From contig NZ_CP061316.1 in the NCBI RefSeq assembly GCF_018688335.1, forward strand, positions 992,001 through 1,056,000: a stretch of DNA of 64,000 nucleotides, in the 5' to 3' direction. A model generated the notes under the pieces. That model saw only the letters and a program-made list of their open reading frames with translations. It was not told the origin of the DNA and ran no database searches. Source of the stretch: Polynucleobacter sp. AP-Jannik-300A-C4 (lineage in GTDB: Bacteria; Pseudomonadota; Gammaproteobacteria; Burkholderiales; Burkholderiaceae). Positions 1 to 9,717 of the stretch are shown piece after piece. Position 1 is the stretch's first letter, and every line of letters begins with the position of its first letter. The position numbers and the translations under genes were made by a program.

Positions 1-747
1 GCTGACCCATTGTCAGATCAGGGCAAAGGAGAGCAGGGCGCAGTTGGTAATCAATCAGGGCAAGCATTTCGTCTGCCTGAGTCTGGCACTTATTATTTTG
101 ATGCCTATGTTGATGGACAGCTTTATCAAACAGCACAGCTTGACTGGATAACAGAAGGCAATAACTATCGCCTATATATCAACATACCTTATGCCGTAGT
201 TGGCCCCTTTGTTTTTGAATCACGTGGCTCTGTTGATGCTTATGGAATAGCACCATCCATTTATTGGACCCAGCGCGGCACTAAACCACCGCGCTACTCC
301 CGCTTTGATCGTGATCAAAATGGAGCAGGGAAGATGTACTTCTCTGAAAAGCCGGAGTTCACCCCCGATCTTCTCCCCGGGACTCAGGATCGATTTAGCC
401 TCATGTTCCAATTTGCCTCGCTTCTAAACGGTAGCGACAAAATCGATGAAGCGGGGAGTATTCGTGCACTTCCCGTAGTTGACTACAACACGTTGGAGAT
501 GTGGCAATTTAAGAGCTACGGTGAAGTTGAGTCCGAAGACGTTCCGAGTTTGGGTAAATCTATAAATAGGCATTACGCCCTCATGCAACGCGAGAACGAT
601 CCATACAAGCGGCAGGTAGATATTTGGTTGGCGAGGGACCTAGATTGGCTTCCAGGAAGAATGCGCTCTCTAGAGTCCAATGGTCGGGTCCTTGAGCTTG
701 TTTTTAAGCAAAGAGAACCAATAGATAAGTCCAAGTTGGTTAATTAA
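1..747 (+). CDS. DUF3108-type protein, C-terminal part (cut by window start)
   Basis: The reading frame is open from base 1, so the gene begins outside the window; the in-frame TTG at 10 is not a credible start. The visible 248 residues are rich in beta-strand-like segments (for example FRLPESGTYYFDAYVDGQ and a late GRVLELVFKQREP) and resemble the C-terminal part of DUF3108 proteins, a beta-rich family of unknown function common in Burkholderiales. There are no visible catalytic motifs. The next gene, the ion channel, is convergent, with about 30 bases between them. The family call is moderate because the N-terminus, where a signal peptide would lie, is not visible. Confidence 0.6.
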   Translation, partial: ADPLSDQGKGEQGAVGNQSGQAFRLPESGTYYFDAYVDGQLYQTAQLDWITEGNNYRLYINIPYAVVGPFVFESRGSVDAYGIAPSIYWTQRGTKPPRYSRFDRDQNGAGKMYFSEKPEFTPDLLPGTQDRFSLMFQFASLLNGSDKIDEAGSIRALPVVDYNTLEMWQFKSYGEVESEDVPSLGKSINRHYALMQRENDPYKRQVDIWLARDLDWLPGRMRSLESNGRVLELVFKQREPIDKSKLVN

Positions 748-776
748 ACCAAAAAACCTTCTTTTAAGGATGCCGC

Positions 777-1316
777 TTAGAAACCGGAGCCTGATTTTTG
801 ATTTTGATTGGATCTACCTAATAATGCGCCCATCATGGAATACAAGGCGGCCCCAGACATCGAGACGGCAAAGATTCCGGAGAATGAAATGATGATGGGC
901 AAGATTCTCCATTGCTCAGACAAGTTATAAGTGCCAAATCCCACCGTGGTGTACATCTCGCCGGCAAAATAGAAGGTCTGCGGATTAGTTGGAAATACTT
1001 GCAAAGCTACACAGAGATAAGCCCAAGCAACGATTTCTGATAAATGACTGGCAATAATCAACAAAATTGCGATGAAATACGACAGGAAATTAGCCCCATA
1101 TACCCGTTTGTTCTCCAGCTTTTGATCTAGCCAATGGAATGCGCCTGCAATCATCAGAACGGCCACGCCATGAAATGTCAGCATGAGGCATGCCAGCACC
1201 AACACAAACCAAATCTGGCTGTTTCCCATATCTGTATTGATCTCAGCGAATAGGGTATTGAAACTCGGTAGATTGTGAAAGCCAGGGAGTTTGGCTATTT
1301 GCTCTAGTAGGTCCAT
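777..1316 (-). CDS. Two-TM-type potassium ion channel protein
   Basis: This is a 179-residue membrane protein with hydrophobic segments near residues 34-60, 76-105 and 136-165. Between the last two lies the pore loop, with TTVGFGTY at residues 123-130, a clear version of the K+-channel selectivity filter (TVGYG/TVGFG). Known members of the Ion_trans_2 family form tetrameric K+-selective pores in the inner membrane. No RCK/TrkA-N ligand-binding domain follows, so the sequence gives no clue to gating. It stands alone: the gene at its 3' side is convergent and the ankyrin gene upstream is co-directional but 80 bases away. K+ selectivity is inferred from the filter only. Confidence 0.8.
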   Translation of the reverse strand: MDLLEQIAKLPGFHNLPSFNTLFAEINTDMGNSQIWFVLVLACLMLTFHGVAVLMIAGAFHWLDQKLENKRVYGANFLSYFIAILLIIASHLSEIVAWAYLCVALQVFPTNPQTFYFAGEMYTTVGFGTYNLSEQWRILPIIISFSGIFAVSMSGAALYSMMGALLGRSNQNQKSGSGF

Positions 1317-1397
1317 ATTGTTTTTGCTTCTGTCTTTATTTACTTTAATATCTTATTTGACATAATAATGATTATACGCAACAAGCGATAATGTCAA

Positions 1398-2099
1398 TTA
1401 TGTAGGTGACTTCTTAGGTCCGCCTGGATAAGGCTCTTTATAAAGCTTTACCCATCTTGATTTCAAGCCATCACGAATGTCATCCTTACCAAATAACTGG
1501 GCAATATCAATCGCGGTATAGCCTTCATGATTCCTCAAACTCAAGTCGGCGCCATTGTCTAAAAGGTATTTAATCAGCTGTTCATTGCCAGATCCTATAG
1601 CCATCATCAGAGGCGTTGTTTCGCTGGGACTAAAGGCATTAACTCTAGCTCCGTGAGCCATCAAGAATTCGACAATTTGAAGATGCCCGTTAGTAGCCGC
1701 ATAGTGAATTGGCGCCCAGCCTTGCTTGTTCACAGATGCCTTCTTATCTAAAACCAGCATCTTAACTGTTGGGAGGTCTCCATCGAATGCCGCCATCATC
1801 AGTGCATTTTCACCACTCTTATTAGCCAAATTCACGTTAGTGGCAGGATTTGCAAGGAGTAAATCCGTCACTTTCTTAGATTTATCGCGGATGGCGACTA
1901 TTAACATTGGATTACCCTTGGGATCTAAGGTATTTGGGCTAATGCCAGCCTTCAAGAGCGATTGAACCTCAGAAACATCATCAAACTTAGCGGCCTTAGT
2001 AAAGTCATCAATTTGATCGGCCGATTGCGCAAATAAGCTACTGGAAAGGCACAATGTAACTGCATTTACAGCGAAAATGAATTTAAATGAATCTCTCAT
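1398..2099 (-). CDS. Secreted ankyrin-repeat protein
   Basis: The 233-residue product starts with a signal peptide (hydrophobic stretch residues 8-24, likely cleavage after LFA). About four to five ankyrin repeats fill residues 30-205, recognisable by repeated helices such as GENALMMAAFDGDLPTVKML, APIHYAATNGHLQIVEFLM and TPLMMAIGSGNEQLIKYLL. Ankyrin repeats bind proteins; a periplasmic role is inferred from the signal peptide and the partner is unknown. Its ATG overlaps the tatD stop (ATGA), so it is almost certainly translated as the last gene of the mltG-tmk-holB-tatD unit. Confidence 0.85.
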   Translation of the reverse strand: MRDSFKFIFAVNAVTLCLSSSLFAQSADQIDDFTKAAKFDDVSEVQSLLKAGISPNTLDPKGNPMLIVAIRDKSKKVTDLLLANPATNVNLANKSGENALMMAAFDGDLPTVKMLVLDKKASVNKQGWAPIHYAATNGHLQIVEFLMAHGARVNAFSPSETTPLMMAIGSGNEQLIKYLLDNGADLSLRNHEGYTAIDIAQLFGKDDIRDGLKSRWVKLYKEPYPGGPKKSPT

Positions 2100-2884
2100 G
2101 AAGTTGCTCTATTTATTTGAAAACATTGGAAAAAATTACTAGAAGTTCGCTCGGCTATCTCATCAACAGAGACGCCTTTGAGATTGGCTACAAACTCACC
2201 AACCTTAGAGACCCAGGCAGGCTCATTGGTCTTGCCGCGATAAGGAATTGGGGCTAAATAAGGCGAATCCGTTTCAATCAACATGCGATCCAGCGGGACA
2301 TATTTGCAAGTCTCCTGAAGATCTTTGGCGCTCTTAAAGGTCACAATGCCTGAAAACGAGATATAAAAGCCCATATCCATAGCTGCCTTGGCTACCTCAG
2401 TCGTTTCTGTAAAGCAGTGCATAACCCCGCCAATCTGATCAGCGCCCTCTTTTTTTAGGATTTTGAGCGTATCTACTGAAGACGAGCGTGTATGAATGAT
2501 GAGAGGCTTTTTCGAGGCTACGGCAGCTCTAATATGAGTCCTAAATCGATCTCTTTGCCATTCCATGGATTCGTAGCTACGATCACCCATGCGGTAATAG
2601 TCCAAACCAGTCTCACCTATAGCAACGATTTTGGGGTGTTTAGCCTCTTCAATCAAAAACTCAAAGCTAGGTTCTGGGGTGTCTTCATAGTCTGGATGAA
2701 CTCCGACAGAGGCATATAAATGAGCATGATCCTCAGCAAGTTTCCGCACTTTCGGAAAATCTGGGATATCAACCGAAATACAAAGTGCGTGAGTAACCTT
2801 GCAGGCAGCCATATTGGCTAAAACCTCAGGAAGTCTGGCTTGAAATTCTGGGAAATCGAGATGGCAGTGTGAGTCTATAAACAT
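2096..2884 (-). CDS. tatD: TatD family metal-dependent DNase/hydrolase
   Basis: The 262-residue protein is a full-length TIM-barrel hydrolase of the TatD/YcfH family, cytoplasmic, with divalent-metal-dependent nuclease activity known for the family. Metal ligands are visible in order: H6 and H8 in DSHCHLD, E91 in IGETGLDYYR, H131 in IIHTRSS, H156 in MHCFTE and D206 in IETDSPYLAP. It lies 11 bases after holB and overlaps the ankyrin gene by four bases, which places it in the mltG-tmk-holB operon. The holB-tatD neighbourhood is common in bacteria; the PilZ gene often found between them is absent here. The paralogue (YcfH-like or TatD-like) is not resolved. Confidence 0.9.
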   Translation of the reverse strand: MFIDSHCHLDFPEFQARLPEVLANMAACKVTHALCISVDIPDFPKVRKLAEDHAHLYASVGVHPDYEDTPEPSFEFLIEEAKHPKIVAIGETGLDYYRMGDRSYESMEWQRDRFRTHIRAAVASKKPLIIHTRSSSVDTLKILKKEGADQIGGVMHCFTETTEVAKAAMDMGFYISFSGIVTFKSAKDLQETCKYVPLDRMLIETDSPYLAPIPYRGKTNEPAWVSKVGEFVANLKGVSVDEIAERTSSNFFQCFQINRATS

Positions 2885-2895
2885 GACTCACCATT

Positions 2896-4041
2896 TTAAT
2901 CTTCAAATACCTGCTGGTATTGGGAAAGTAAGGCTTCCAATTGAATGCGTGTAGCCAGGGGGTGATTTTCATGACGCCGCGCCTGTGTCAAAGATTTCCA
3001 GAAACGAAGCAACTTTGGCAGGCGGACTTGTTTGGCTAGAGCCTTAATTGAGTCCTTATGCTTTGGGTAATAACGGGGTGAGCCTAATTGCGCGCAACTC
3101 TGCAGGTCTGAGACCCAGCGCTGCATTGTGGTCAGCAAAACTGAATAGCGTGCCTTTTGCGTCTTGTCGGCAGCATCCAACCAATTTATGCGAGCACCCT
3201 GCGACATCGCTTGCAATAAATATCGTGATGCCTGAATGACTATAGTGAGCTCATCTTTTTCATCCTGGTTGTGGCGCGCAATTAAGGAATCTAAAACTGC
3301 ATATGGTGCCCCGCCCTGTTCATCATAGATAGACTCAATATCGGCATCGCTCATTTTTAGGCCAGGCACTTTATTGAGCTGATTACGCAACCAGCTTAGT
3401 CCAGTTAATCGATCTGGTCGTGGTGCAGAAAGTAGGCGACAGCGTGAGCGAATTGTAGGCAAAACACGATCTAGGCGATCGGCAAGCAAAATAAAGATCG
3501 TATTTTTGGGCGGCTCTTCGAGAGACTTCAATAAAGTATTCGCAGAGTCCGGTCTCAACATTTCTAGTGGATAAACCAAAATTACTCGATTGCCACCACG
3601 GTGAGATCCAATAGATAGCGCTTCAATTGCACTCCGAGCATCTTCAATGGCAATGGTCTTTTTCTCCTTCTTCTCGGGTCCATCCCCATCGCTATCGGCT
3701 TGGGCGGCCTTAGATTTTTTAGGAGAGTCAACTTCAGAATCAAAATCACCATGAGGCAACAGTTTGCGATGTGTCTCGGGCACCAGGGCAACAAAATCGG
3801 GGTGGTTACCAGAGTCAAACCACCGGCAAGCCTCGCATTGGTTGCAGGGCTTCACCTCGGATGATGATTCACATAAAAGCGCTTTAGCTAATTCAATGGA
3901 AAACTCAAACTTGCCAATACCTGATTGACCATGAATCAATACCGCGTTCGGAAATACAGTTAGATCAAGGCCAGCCCAAATGGACTCTAGCCAGGGCGCT
4001 ATTTTCTTTTCCGACTCAATTGGGAACATCAGGTCACTCAT
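2896..4041 (-). CDS. holB: DNA polymerase III subunit delta prime
   Basis: The delta' subunit is the stator of the clamp-loader complex that places the beta clamp on DNA. The 381-residue protein has a P-loop-like GQSGIGK at residues 38-44, a four-Cys zinc module (C57, C66, C69, C72), and an SRC-type sensor region in the motif IRSRCRLL. A charged, low-complexity insert around residues 105-127 (rich in K, D and E) makes it longer than E. coli HolB (334 residues). Its start codon directly abuts the tmk stop with no gap, so the two are co-translated. The tmk-holB pairing is conserved widely and supports the assignment. Confidence 0.92.
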   Translation of the reverse strand: MSDLMFPIESEKKIAPWLESIWAGLDLTVFPNAVLIHGQSGIGKFEFSIELAKALLCESSSEVKPCNQCEACRWFDSGNHPDFVALVPETHRKLLPHGDFDSEVDSPKKSKAAQADSDGDGPEKKEKKTIAIEDARSAIEALSIGSHRGGNRVILVYPLEMLRPDSANTLLKSLEEPPKNTIFILLADRLDRVLPTIRSRCRLLSAPRPDRLTGLSWLRNQLNKVPGLKMSDADIESIYDEQGGAPYAVLDSLIARHNQDEKDELTIVIQASRYLLQAMSQGARINWLDAADKTQKARYSVLLTTMQRWVSDLQSCAQLGSPRYYPKHKDSIKALAKQVRLPKLLRFWKSLTQARRHENHPLATRIQLEALLSQYQQVFED

Positions 4042-4680
4042 TTAGAGTTTGATCTCGAGTGACTCAAGTTCATTCCAAATTGCATCTGGTGTTCTAGTGG
4101 CATCTACAAGATAAAAGCGTTTGGGATCTGCTTTTGCTCTACGCAAATACTCTTGACGAACCTTCTCAAAAAAATCTAGATCCATCTTTTCAAATTTATC
4201 AGGCGCCCTCACCTTTGATCTTCTAGTTTCGGCAATTGAGCCGGGCAAATCAAACAGAAAAGTTAGATTCGGTTGAAGTAATGTGCCATCTGGACGCCCT
4301 TGCACCCAACGCTCTAAATCATTTAGCTTGCTCAGGCTTAAGCCCCGCCCCCCACCTTGATAAGCAAAGCTAGCATCGGTAAAGCGATCGGAAATAACAA
4401 TCTTCCCGGCCTGTAATGCAGGCTCTATTACTTGAGCAATATGTTCTCGACGAGCCGCGAACATCAGCAAGGCTTCCGTTTCTAAGTTCATGGGGGCATC
4501 GAGTAATAAGGCACGCAGCTGCTCACCTAACTGGGTGCCGCCTGGCTCTCGAGTCATGACAACTTCACGGTCTGGATAGCGCTGTTTTAATAACTGGCTA
4601 AAAGACTCGATATGCGTACTCTTGCCGGCACCATCAATACCCTCAAAACTAATGAAATAACCTGGAAATTGAGTTGCCAT
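4042..4680 (-). CDS. tmk: Thymidylate kinase
   Basis: The enzyme phosphorylates dTMP to dTDP with ATP, in dTTP synthesis. The 212-residue protein shows the P-loop GIDGAGKST at residues 14-22, the [14 protein letters not shown] dTMP-binding segment, and the [16 protein letters not shown] segment with the DR(F/Y) motif. Length matches the family. It sits five bases after mltG and abuts holB, a standard mltG-tmk-holB order. Confidence 0.95.
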   Translation of the reverse strand: MATQFPGYFISFEGIDGAGKSTHIESFSQLLKQRYPDREVVMTREPGGTQLGEQLRALLLDAPMNLETEALLMFAARREHIAQVIEPALQAGKIVISDRFTDASFAYQGGGRGLSLSKLNDLERWVQGRPDGTLLQPNLTFLFDLPGSIAETRRSKVRAPDKFEKMDLDFFEKVRQEYLRRAKADPKRFYLVDATRTPDAIWNELESLEIKL

Positions 4681-4685
4681 AAGAA

Positions 4686-5762
4686 TTATTGTGAATTTGA
4701 TTTAGCTGGGGCATTACGTTTGCGTTGAAATTGATCAACAGCACTTTCATGCTCTTTCAATGTTTTGGAAAAATGACTGCTGCCATCACCACGCGCCACA
4801 AAATAGATTGCATCACTTTTTTCCGGATTGATCACGGCCTGGAGAGACTCCTTACTTGGCATTGCTATCGGAGTGGGTGGTAAACCTTTGCGCATATAAG
4901 TATTGTAGGGACTGTCTTTACGTAAATCTGCTTTTCGAAGATTACCGTCAAATTGAGGGCCAATGCCGTAAATCACCGTTGGATCTGTCTGTAATGGCAT
5001 ATTCAAATTCAGTCGATTGACAAATACTGCGGCAACTAAGGATCGGTCACTAGAGCGCCCAGTCTCCTTTTCTACTATTGAACCAAGGATGAGAAGCTCA
5101 TAAGGTGTTTTAAGTGGCAAGGCCTCATCTTTTTGTCCCCAAACAGCATTAAGCTGCTTTTGCATTGCCTGAGAAGCCCTTCTGTAAATTGAGATATCTG
5201 AGTCATCTGGGTCAAAAATATAGGTATCCGGATAGAAAAGTCCCTCATCTCCCGGATAGAAGAGGCCAAGAGCTTGCAACAGCTCCTTAGAGCTCATGCC
5301 CTTGGTTTGATGAATCAGAGCTGGGTGATTGTCAATTAAAGCTCTCAGCTGCCATATAGTCATGCCAGGAATAATCGCGATGCTTTCTCGTACCCGATCA
5401 CCACGCGCGATTTGTAACAAAATATTGCCTAAGCTAGCGCGAGTAGGTAGTTGGTAGGTTCCCGGCTTTAGCTTTGAGCTAAGAAATAGCGCTCTTGCGG
5501 CAATCTGAAAGGTCAGTACATTTGACGATATGCCTTGAGCCGCTAACTGCTTAGAAATCGACGATAGGCCAGATTGAGGGGCAATCTTAATTCTGTAGGC
5601 GGAGCCCTCAGGAATATTGGATGCGGAAGGCACGACAGGCCATAAAAAGATGGCAGCGTATATAAGAATTAGAATGCCAATTAGGGACAATACAAAGGAT
5701 TTCCAGCCCCCAAACTTGGAATGCTTGATGAAAAGAGTTCTTCTCTGAAATTTTCTGCTCAT
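4686..5762 (-). CDS. mltG: Endolytic murein transglycosylase (YceG family)
   Basis: MltG cuts nascent glycan strands at the inner membrane and sets glycan length. One N-terminal membrane helix ([20 protein letters not shown]) is followed by LysM-like and YceG domains; the catalytic glutamate is in SIVEKETG, followed by the family segments DPTVIYGIG and [19 protein letters not shown]. The frame extends to 5831, but that would overlap the divergent ygfZ gene. I chose the ATG at 5762, which leaves a short basic cytoplasmic tail. The ATG at 5783 has a better purine-rich ribosome site and is a real alternative. The divergent promoters must be packed into under 50 bases or overlap the genes. Confidence 0.9.
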   Translation of the reverse strand: MSRKFQRRTLFIKHSKFGGWKSFVLSLIGILILIYAAIFLWPVVPSASNIPEGSAYRIKIAPQSGLSSISKQLAAQGISSNVLTFQIAARALFLSSKLKPGTYQLPTRASLGNILLQIARGDRVRESIAIIPGMTIWQLRALIDNHPALIHQTKGMSSKELLQALGLFYPGDEGLFYPDTYIFDPDDSDISIYRRASQAMQKQLNAVWGQKDEALPLKTPYELLILGSIVEKETGRSSDRSLVAAVFVNRLNLNMPLQTDPTVIYGIGPQFDGNLRKADLRKDSPYNTYMRKGLPPTPIAMPSKESLQAVINPEKSDAIYFVARGDGSSHFSKTLKEHESAVDQFQRKRNAPAKSNSQ

Positions 5763-5807
5763 CAAGCTATGATAAAAGCACATGACCCTCAGCCCTAAAA
5801 ACCCCCA

Positions 5808-6788
5808 ATGCCAATGACCTTTTTGAACCATGGATCCACCCTTCTTCCCAATTGGGGTTTAATTCTGGTCGAAGGCCCTGATGCAGCTACCCTCCTTCAA
5901 AGTCAGCTCAGTAATTCAGTGTTGGGCTTGAAGCGCACTGTTTCAGGAGAGATCGCCCAAGGACTTGGTTCGGTTCGCCTGGTGGGATATTGCAGTCCTA
6001 AAGGGCGTCTCTTAGCTAGTGCGTGGCTTGGCTTATTTCCAGAATCTCCCGACTCAGAAGATCGCTTTGCACTTTTTGTCTCTAAAGATATTGCCGCTAG
6101 TATTGCCAAACGACTGTCGATGTATGTTCTGCGGTCAAAAGTAAAAGTTGTTGACGCCTCAAATGATTGGGAAATTCTTGGTGCATATCGAGATGATCAC
6201 AATCTTGAATCAGCCAATCAACTGAATAACTCTCTTGTCTTGCGGATGCCAGATGTTTCAATTTCCAATCACACATTTGAGCGCTTACTCATTGCCAAAA
6301 GAAAATCTGAATCCAGCGAATCGATCATCGAGGTTGATGCTCTAGCGCAATGGGATCGCCTCGAGGTATTAAGTGGTATCCCTCGGATTGTCTTAGCAAC
6401 CCAAGAGCAATTTGTCCCGCAAATGGTCAATTTTGAATCTGTAGCAGGCGTTGATTTTAAAAAAGGTTGTTACCCTGGGCAAGAGATTGTTGCTAGAAGC
6501 CAATACCGTGGTGCAGTTAAGCGTAGGTTACAACTTGCCAGTAGCAATTTAAGTGCATCTGCGCTGGATTTTGCTAAACCAGGTGTAGAGCTATTTCACG
6601 AAAGCGATTCCACTCAGCCTTGCGGTATGGTGGTACTTGCAGCGACTAAGCCAGAAAATGCAGATCAAATGGATTTTCAGATTGAATGCAAGCTAGATGC
6701 TCTTGAGGCTGGGGAAATCCATCTAGGCATGCCTACCGGCCCTGTGTTAAAAATAGGCACACTACCCTATCCTTTATTAGAAATTTAA
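5808..6788 (+). CDS. ygfZ: Folate-binding protein YgfZ (Fe-S cluster maintenance)
   Basis: YgfZ is a tetrahydrofolate-binding protein of the GcvT-like fold needed for activity of several Fe-S enzymes such as MiaB. The 326-residue protein contains the signature KGCYPGQEIVAR with the conserved cysteine, followed by a YRGAVKRRL segment. A second ATG six bases downstream (5814) is an alternative start. It is divergent from mltG and precedes the NRDE gene by 27 bases, so the two may be co-transcribed. Confidence 0.92.
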   Translation: MPMTFLNHGSTLLPNWGLILVEGPDAATLLQSQLSNSVLGLKRTVSGEIAQGLGSVRLVGYCSPKGRLLASAWLGLFPESPDSEDRFALFVSKDIAASIAKRLSMYVLRSKVKVVDASNDWEILGAYRDDHNLESANQLNNSLVLRMPDVSISNHTFERLLIAKRKSESSESIIEVDALAQWDRLEVLSGIPRIVLATQEQFVPQMVNFESVAGVDFKKGCYPGQEIVARSQYRGAVKRRLQLASSNLSASALDFAKPGVELFHESDSTQPCGMVVLAATKPENADQMDFQIECKLDALEAGEIHLGMPTGPVLKIGTLPYPLLEI

Positions 6789-6815
6789 TTTCATTATTAG
6801 CCCCACTTATCCCAT

Positions 6816-7673
6816 ATGTGCTTAATTCTCTTTGCCTGGAAGTCACATCCAGACTACCCTTTGGTAGTAGCGGCAAATCGAGATGAGTTTTATGAGCGTG
6901 ACACTGACCCCCTGGGTTGGTGGGAAGAACACCCTCATGTTTTAGCTGGAAAAGATCGAGCTGATGTATTGGGTAGCCCAGGAACTTGGCTGGGCTTTAC
7001 TAAAACAGGTCGCTTTGCTGCGCTAACTAATGTCAGGGCACCTAGTGAAAAAAATCCAGATGCCAGAACACGCGGAGAGCTCAGCCTTCGCTACCTGACA
7101 GGTCAGCATAAGCCACATGCTTATGTTCAAGAAAACGCAAAGCGATTTGATCAATACAATGGCTTTAATCTACTCATGGCAGATCTCAGTGATCCTGAGA
7201 ATGCTGAGATGCATTGGGTAAGCAATCGCCTGATGATGGGTCAAAATATTCGCCCAAGAAAAGTGTTTCCTGAGCAAGCTCTTAGTCCTGGTGTCTATGG
7301 TCTATCGAATGCCATGCTCGACACACCATGGCCCAAAGTGAACCATCGAGTTGCAGCATTTGCTCAAACATTGGCAATGGATAGTGGCCAACTGAAGAAC
7401 GCAGATCACTACTTACGCGTATTGGCCGATACCCATGAAGCTAGTCCACAGGAGCTGCCTAGTACTGGTGTGAACCCAGATTGGGAAAGAGCCCTATCAG
7501 CAGCATTTATCAAGACACCATCTTACGGAACGCGTTCTAGTACCATTTTGCGCGTTCGCAATGATGGTCAGTTCGAAATGGTGGAAAGACGTTTTGATGC
7601 CAATGGCACTGTAGGCCACGATGTTGTCACTGGAGAGCTCAGCTCTGCCCCCGGATCAAACCTATCGGTATAG
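6816..7673 (+). CDS. NRDE family protein (TANGO2-like)
   Basis: The 285-residue protein opens with MCLILFAW and carries AANRDEF at residues 20-26, the defining motif of the NRDE/TANGO2 family. The N-terminal Cys2 and the fold place the family near Ntn hydrolases, but its bacterial substrate is not established; eukaryotic TANGO2 has been linked to heme and lipid handling. Length is typical. It follows ygfZ at a short distance and is convergent with the thioesterase gene. I assign family only. Confidence 0.88.
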   Translation: MCLILFAWKSHPDYPLVVAANRDEFYERDTDPLGWWEEHPHVLAGKDRADVLGSPGTWLGFTKTGRFAALTNVRAPSEKNPDARTRGELSLRYLTGQHKPHAYVQENAKRFDQYNGFNLLMADLSDPENAEMHWVSNRLMMGQNIRPRKVFPEQALSPGVYGLSNAMLDTPWPKVNHRVAAFAQTLAMDSGQLKNADHYLRVLADTHEASPQELPSTGVNPDWERALSAAFIKTPSYGTRSSTILRVRNDGQFEMVERRFDANGTVGHDVVTGELSSAPGSNLSV

Positions 7674-7692
7674 CCTACCGATCAAGGCAGAG

Positions 7693-8178
7693 TTATTTCT
7701 GCTGACGCGAATCCTCATTGATGACTCGTTCGCCATTTGCATCTTTAGTGGCGAGTCTTTTTAGAAACTGAAAGGTTCCTGTTGCCATGCAACAGATCTC
7801 ACCCTGATCGTTATAGAGCTTTGCCTCACAAAAAGCCATTGTGGCAGTTCGACGAACAGTATCGGCCTTCACACGCAAGATGCCATTAGCTGCCTGCATA
7901 AAGTTATTTTTCATCTCCACTGTCACAACACTGCGATCGCCTGGATCACTGGATCGAGCGGCAACAGCCATAGCAACATCCATCAGCGTGAGCAATACAC
8001 CACCATGGGCTACATCCCAGGTATTGGTATGCTCGGGCTTGAGGGCAAGCAGTATTTCACCTTTACCCATTTCAGCGCTGATAAGACGAACGCCAAGCAA
8101 TTTTAAAAAGGGGACGTTGAGCTCTTCACCCAGATTGGCAAGCTGAGTTGCCGCATTCAGTTGTACTTTATTTGTCAT
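7693..8178 (-). CDS. PaaI-type hotdog-fold acyl-CoA thioesterase
   Basis: The 161-residue protein has the PaaI/YbdB-type hotdog core: AHGGVLLTLMDVAMAVAARS (residues near 58-77) matches the HGG-x-LxxLxD catalytic motif, followed by TVEMKNNFMQAA and a C-terminal TGTFQFLKR strand. Such enzymes hydrolyse acyl- or aryl-CoA thioesters in the cytoplasm; the substrate here is unknown. It is divergent from selO with 54 bases between the starts, room for two compact promoters. Confidence 0.87.
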   Translation of the reverse strand: MTNKVQLNAATQLANLGEELNVPFLKLLGVRLISAEMGKGEILLALKPEHTNTWDVAHGGVLLTLMDVAMAVAARSSDPGDRSVVTVEMKNNFMQAANGILRVKADTVRRTATMAFCEAKLYNDQGEICCMATGTFQFLKRLATKDANGERVINEDSRQQK

Positions 8179-8232
8179 AGGGTCATTTTAGAGGCTTCTG
8201 CGGTACTTGTGAATTACCCATAGAATACAAAT

Positions 8233-9699
8233 ATGCCTTTTACCCTCCGTGGCGATGATGTATGCCAAGCAACCCCACCTACCCCACTGCCCAATCTCTA
8301 CTGGGTTGCATTCTCACCAGCTGTCGCAAAGCTAATCGATTTGGAGATTGGAAATGATGGATTGCCTAAAGATCCCGAATGGCTGGAGGTACTGGGGGGA
8401 AATCAGCTGAATGTAGGTGCGCATAGATTTTCTAATCCGATTTCAACGGCATATAGCGGACATCAATTTGGAACATGGGCAGGCCAATTAGGCGATGGTC
8501 GCGCAATCCTACTGGGTGATATCAATCATTTAGAGCTACAGTTAAAAGGTGCCGGTAGAACGCACTACTCCAGAATGGGTGACGGAAGAGCAGTCTTAAG
8601 ATCGTCTATTCGAGAATTTCTGTGTAGCGAAGCAATGCATGCGCTTGGTATACCTACTAGCCGCGCTCTTTCCGTGGTTGGATCTAAACAGGCAGTTAGA
8701 CGTGAAACCATGGAAACAGCTGCGGTATGTTCGCGCATTGCCCCAAGCTTTATTCGTATTGGCCACTTTGAACACTTTGCTTCACTTCAAAATATTGTGC
8801 GCTTGAAGGAGTTGGCGGATCTGCTTATTTCAGAATTTTATCCAGAGTGTGTATCCACACAGGATCCCTATTTAAACTTATTTAAAGAGATTAGCGCCCG
8901 CAATGCGAAATTAGTTGCTCAGTGGCAGTCAGTAGGATTTTGTCATGGCGTTTTAAATAGTGACAACATTAGCGCTCTAGGCCTGACTATTGACTATGGC
9001 CCTTTTGGGTTTTTAGATCATTTTGAAATCGACCATATCTGTAATCATAGTGATCATGGAGGTAGATATGCATATCATCGTCAGCCCCAAATCATGCATT
9101 GGAATATGGCCTGCCTTGCGAGTGCAATGCTTCCCCTGTTAGAGCTGGAGCATTCTGCGGAAGAGTCGCAAGACCTCTTGCGCTCCGCCCTAGAAGAATT
9201 TCCATTGATTTATGCAAAAGAGTGGCAACAAGCATTTCGACTAAAACTAGGATTGCAATCAGAACAGGATGGCGACATAGAGTTAATTGAACGTCTACTC
9301 CAGGCCATGCATGATTCAAAAGTGGATTTCACGAATTTCTTTCGAAATCTGAGCAATCTCAAAAAAGAATCCAAGCTAACAGAGATCTTGCAAAGGGATG
9401 AATTTGTCGATCGTGAACATATTGATCAATGGTTTGCCGACTACATCAATAGACTTCAATCCGAGACTAAATCTGATGATGATAGAAAAAAATTGATGGA
9501 TGCAGTCAACCCCAAATATATTCTGAGGAATCACTTAGCTCAAGCTGCAATTGAAAAAGCTCAGCAAGATGATTTTTCTGAAGTAGATGTCTTATTCAGA
9601 ATATTGAGTAAGCCATTCGATGAGCAGTTAGCATTGCATCATTATTCAAAACCACCGCCACTGGATCTGCAGCGAGTCGCAGTCAGTTGCTCTTCTTAA
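8233..9699 (+). CDS. selO: Protein adenylyltransferase SelO (YdiU family)
   Basis: SelO pseudokinases transfer AMP to Ser/Thr/Tyr of protein substrates and are linked to oxidative stress. The 488-residue protein has the full family hallmarks: SGHQFGTWAGQLGDGRA, LQLKGAGRTHYSRMGDGRAV with the nucleotide-binding lysine, and FCHGVLNSDNISALGLTIDYGPFGFLD with the catalytic N and D. There is no C-terminal Cys-rich or Sec extension beyond SCSS. It is followed after 18 bases by msrB, which fits a redox-linked role; co-transcription is inferred. Confidence 0.92.
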   Translation: MPFTLRGDDVCQATPPTPLPNLYWVAFSPAVAKLIDLEIGNDGLPKDPEWLEVLGGNQLNVGAHRFSNPISTAYSGHQFGTWAGQLGDGRAILLGDINHLELQLKGAGRTHYSRMGDGRAVLRSSIREFLCSEAMHALGIPTSRALSVVGSKQAVRRETMETAAVCSRIAPSFIRIGHFEHFASLQNIVRLKELADLLISEFYPECVSTQDPYLNLFKEISARNAKLVAQWQSVGFCHGVLNSDNISALGLTIDYGPFGFLDHFEIDHICNHSDHGGRYAYHRQPQIMHWNMACLASAMLPLLELEHSAEESQDLLRSALEEFPLIYAKEWQQAFRLKLGLQSEQDGDIELIERLLQAMHDSKVDFTNFFRNLSNLKKESKLTEILQRDEFVDREHIDQWFADYINRLQSETKSDDDRKKLMDAVNPKYILRNHLAQAAIEKAQQDDFSEVDVLFRILSKPFDEQLALHHYSKPPPLDLQRVAVSCSS

Positions 9700-9717
9700 T
9701 CAAACAAATTCATTGCC

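Noticed and set aside
5763..5831. N-terminal extension of mltG
   Set aside because: The extension would overlap the start of divergent ygfZ and adds a segment not expected in MltG.
7665..7693. Hairpin CGGTA/TACCG in the gap between the NRDE and thioesterase genes
   Set aside because: The stem has only five pairs and no T-run on either strand, so I do not call a terminator.
7841..8146. 101-codon frame on the plus strand opposite the PaaI thioesterase
   Set aside because: The thioesterase motif on the other strand is convincing; this frame is only its complement.
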